Source: Propionibacteriaceae bacterium (GTDB lineage Bacteria > Actinomycetota > Actinomycetes > Propionibacteriales > Propionibacteriaceae). From it: 5,575 nucleotides of DNA. Location of the stretch: positions 1 through 5,575 of the forward strand of contig JAUNUL010000202.1 in NCBI GenBank assembly GCA_030538175.1, given 5' to 3'. Below the pieces are notes generated by a model. That model did no database searches. It was not told the origin of the DNA and worked only from the letters and a program-made list of their open reading frames with translations. Of this stretch, positions 4,677 through 5,575 are shown piece after piece; the stretch's first letter is position 1, and every line of letters starts with the position of its first letter. The position numbers and the translations under genes are program-made.

Positions 4677-5575
4677 ATGCTCACGACCCGGCGCGCACGC
4701 ACCTTGCTTGACGTGTTCGTCGGCCTGCAATTGGCGCTCACCTTCATCTCCGGGGTGATCGTCTTCGCTCAGCACCAGGTGACTGACGCGCTGCTCGGCC
4801 TGGCCGGCACCGCGATCGTGCTGCTTGCCTGGGTTCTCTATCGGCGCAAGCTGTTCCGATGGGCGCCGCTGGTGTTACTGGTGGGCGCGACGCTGACGGG
4901 GTTCAGCGACACGGGCATGGTGAGCGCGCTATTCACCCTGCTCGCTCTCGCCCTGATCGTGCTCGAGCATGGCAAGCGTGCCGGCACGGTCGCCGGGGGC
5001 GCGGTCGTTCTCTGGCTGGCTCTGTTCGTCTGGCTGTTCACTTCCGAGCTGAAGAGTGTGTTGCTGCAGAGCCTCGGCAACGCGATGCTCGTCACACTGG
5101 GCCTGATGGTGGGGCTCATGCTGCGTCAGGTCCGCGCGGATCAGCGGGAGAACCGGCGCCTGCTCAACGAGCTGCGAGCCACCACCGACACGGAGAAGGA
5201 GCTGATGCTCGCCGATGAGCGGGCTCGCTCCGCCCGTGAGTTGCACGATGGCCTGGGTCATCGGCTGACGTTGATCTCGATGAGTCTGGAGTACGCCCGG
5301 CGCGTGCGCAGCCGCGACGATGAGCAGGCATGGTCCGAGGTCGAGAACGCCCAGGTCGAGGCGCGGGATGCGCTGGCGTACATGCGGCGCTGGGTGCGGG
5401 CACTCAACCCGCCGCGCGAACCGAATCTCGTCGGCATCGCTGCGCTGGATGCGATCGCCGAGAGCTTCCGCGGGACCGGCCTCAGCGTGCAGGTCGCTCA
5501 GAGCGGCGAGGAGGTGGAGCTCGGCAAGGATGCGTCGTTGTTCGCCTATCGACTGGTCCAGGAGGGGCTCACCAA
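4677..5575 (+). CDS. Membrane sensor histidine kinase, NarL/DesK type (HisKA_3), 3' truncated by window edge
   Basis: The first 299 residues of a sensor kinase that autophosphorylates on His and passes the phosphate to a response regulator. The N-terminus has six predicted TM segments (about 11-30, 36-55, 62-78, 80-97, 102-121, 129-149) with very short loops and no extracellular sensor domain, as in intramembrane-sensing kinases such as DesK and LiaS. A charged coiled-coil linker (150-187) leads to the H-box ARELHDGLGHRLT: His190 is the phosphorylation site, followed by the HD-x-x-GH signature of HisKA_3. The second dimerisation helix ends at RRWVRALNPP (237-246). The ATPase domain starts near 250, and the frame runs off the window at YRLVQEGLT, the beginning of the N-box. 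Complete relatives are about 370-420 residues, with a LuxR-type response regulator gene usually next. The ATG at 4677 fits a leaderless start just after a -10 box. Divergent from the protease gene. The stimulus is unknown; membrane or cell-envelope state is inference from topology. Confidence 0.93.
   Translation, partial: MLTTRRARTLLDVFVGLQLALTFISGVIVFAQHQVTDALLGLAGTAIVLLAWVLYRRKLFRWAPLVLLVGATLTGFSDTGMVSALFTLLALALIVLEHGKRAGTVAGGAVVLWLALFVWLFTSELKSVLLQSLGNAMLVTLGLMVGLMLRQVRADQRENRRLLNELRATTDTEKELMLADERARSARELHDGLGHRLTLISMSLEYARRVRSRDDEQAWSEVENAQVEARDALAYMRRWVRALNPPREPNLVGIAALDAIAESFRGTGLSVQVAQSGEEVELGKDASLFAYRLVQEGLT

Noticed and set aside
5164..5403. - strand open frame opposite the kinase
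   Set aside because: Pro/Arg/Ala-rich shadow of the kinase, which shows a clear H-box in the + frame.

Overview
The window reads as ordinary chromosome from a high-GC Gram-positive bacterium (Actinomycetota). GC content is high with strong G/C bias at third codon positions. A TAGGAT -10 box (TANNNT type) sits directly against an apparently leaderless start codon. The protein families (FAD-dependent GlpD, an AAHS-type MFS transporter, a CPBP membrane protease, a NarL/DesK-type sensor kinase) are all common in that phylum. Genus cannot be fixed from the sequence; a propionibacterium-like actinobacterium is only a guess. No mobile element, CRISPR array, tRNA or rRNA is visible.

Layout. (1) Bases 1-937, + strand: the C-terminal half of a glycerol-3-phosphate dehydrogenase (glpD), cut by the left edge. 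(2) Bases 963-994: a perfect 14-bp-stem hairpin that ends both glpD and the convergent gene. (3) Bases 1028-2965, - strand: a 645-residue MFS transporter of the aromatic acid:H+ symporter type, with an unusual C-terminal extension resembling a universal stress protein (USP) domain. (4) Bases 2966-3307: a 342-bp divergent intergenic region with two short perfect inverted repeats and a pair of direct repeats, but no clear promoter. (5) Bases 3308-3685, + strand: a short, C-terminally truncated GNAT-acetyltransferase-like protein. (6) Bases 3701-4561, - strand, convergent with the previous gene (15-bp gap): a CPBP (CAAX-type) glutamic intramembrane protease homologue. (7) Bases 4562-4676: a 115-bp divergent promoter region with a 9-bp-arm inverted repeat beside the kinase promoter and a 9-bp direct repeat beside the protease start. 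(8) Bases 4677-5575, + strand: the N-terminal part of a six-TM histidine kinase running off the right edge; its response regulator probably lies just outside.

How the genes fit together. There is no single pathway. glpD feeds electrons from glycerol-3-phosphate into the respiratory chain. The MFS protein probably imports an organic (perhaps aromatic) acid, and its cytoplasmic USP-like tail could regulate it. The kinase probably senses a membrane signal and may autoregulate through the inverted repeat at its promoter, which could also affect the divergent protease gene. The points most worth a second look are the transporter-USP fusion, the leaderless kinase promoter with its adjacent inverted repeat, and the truncated GNAT with a degraded acetyl-CoA loop. 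I see no evidence for a wholly new multi-gene system.
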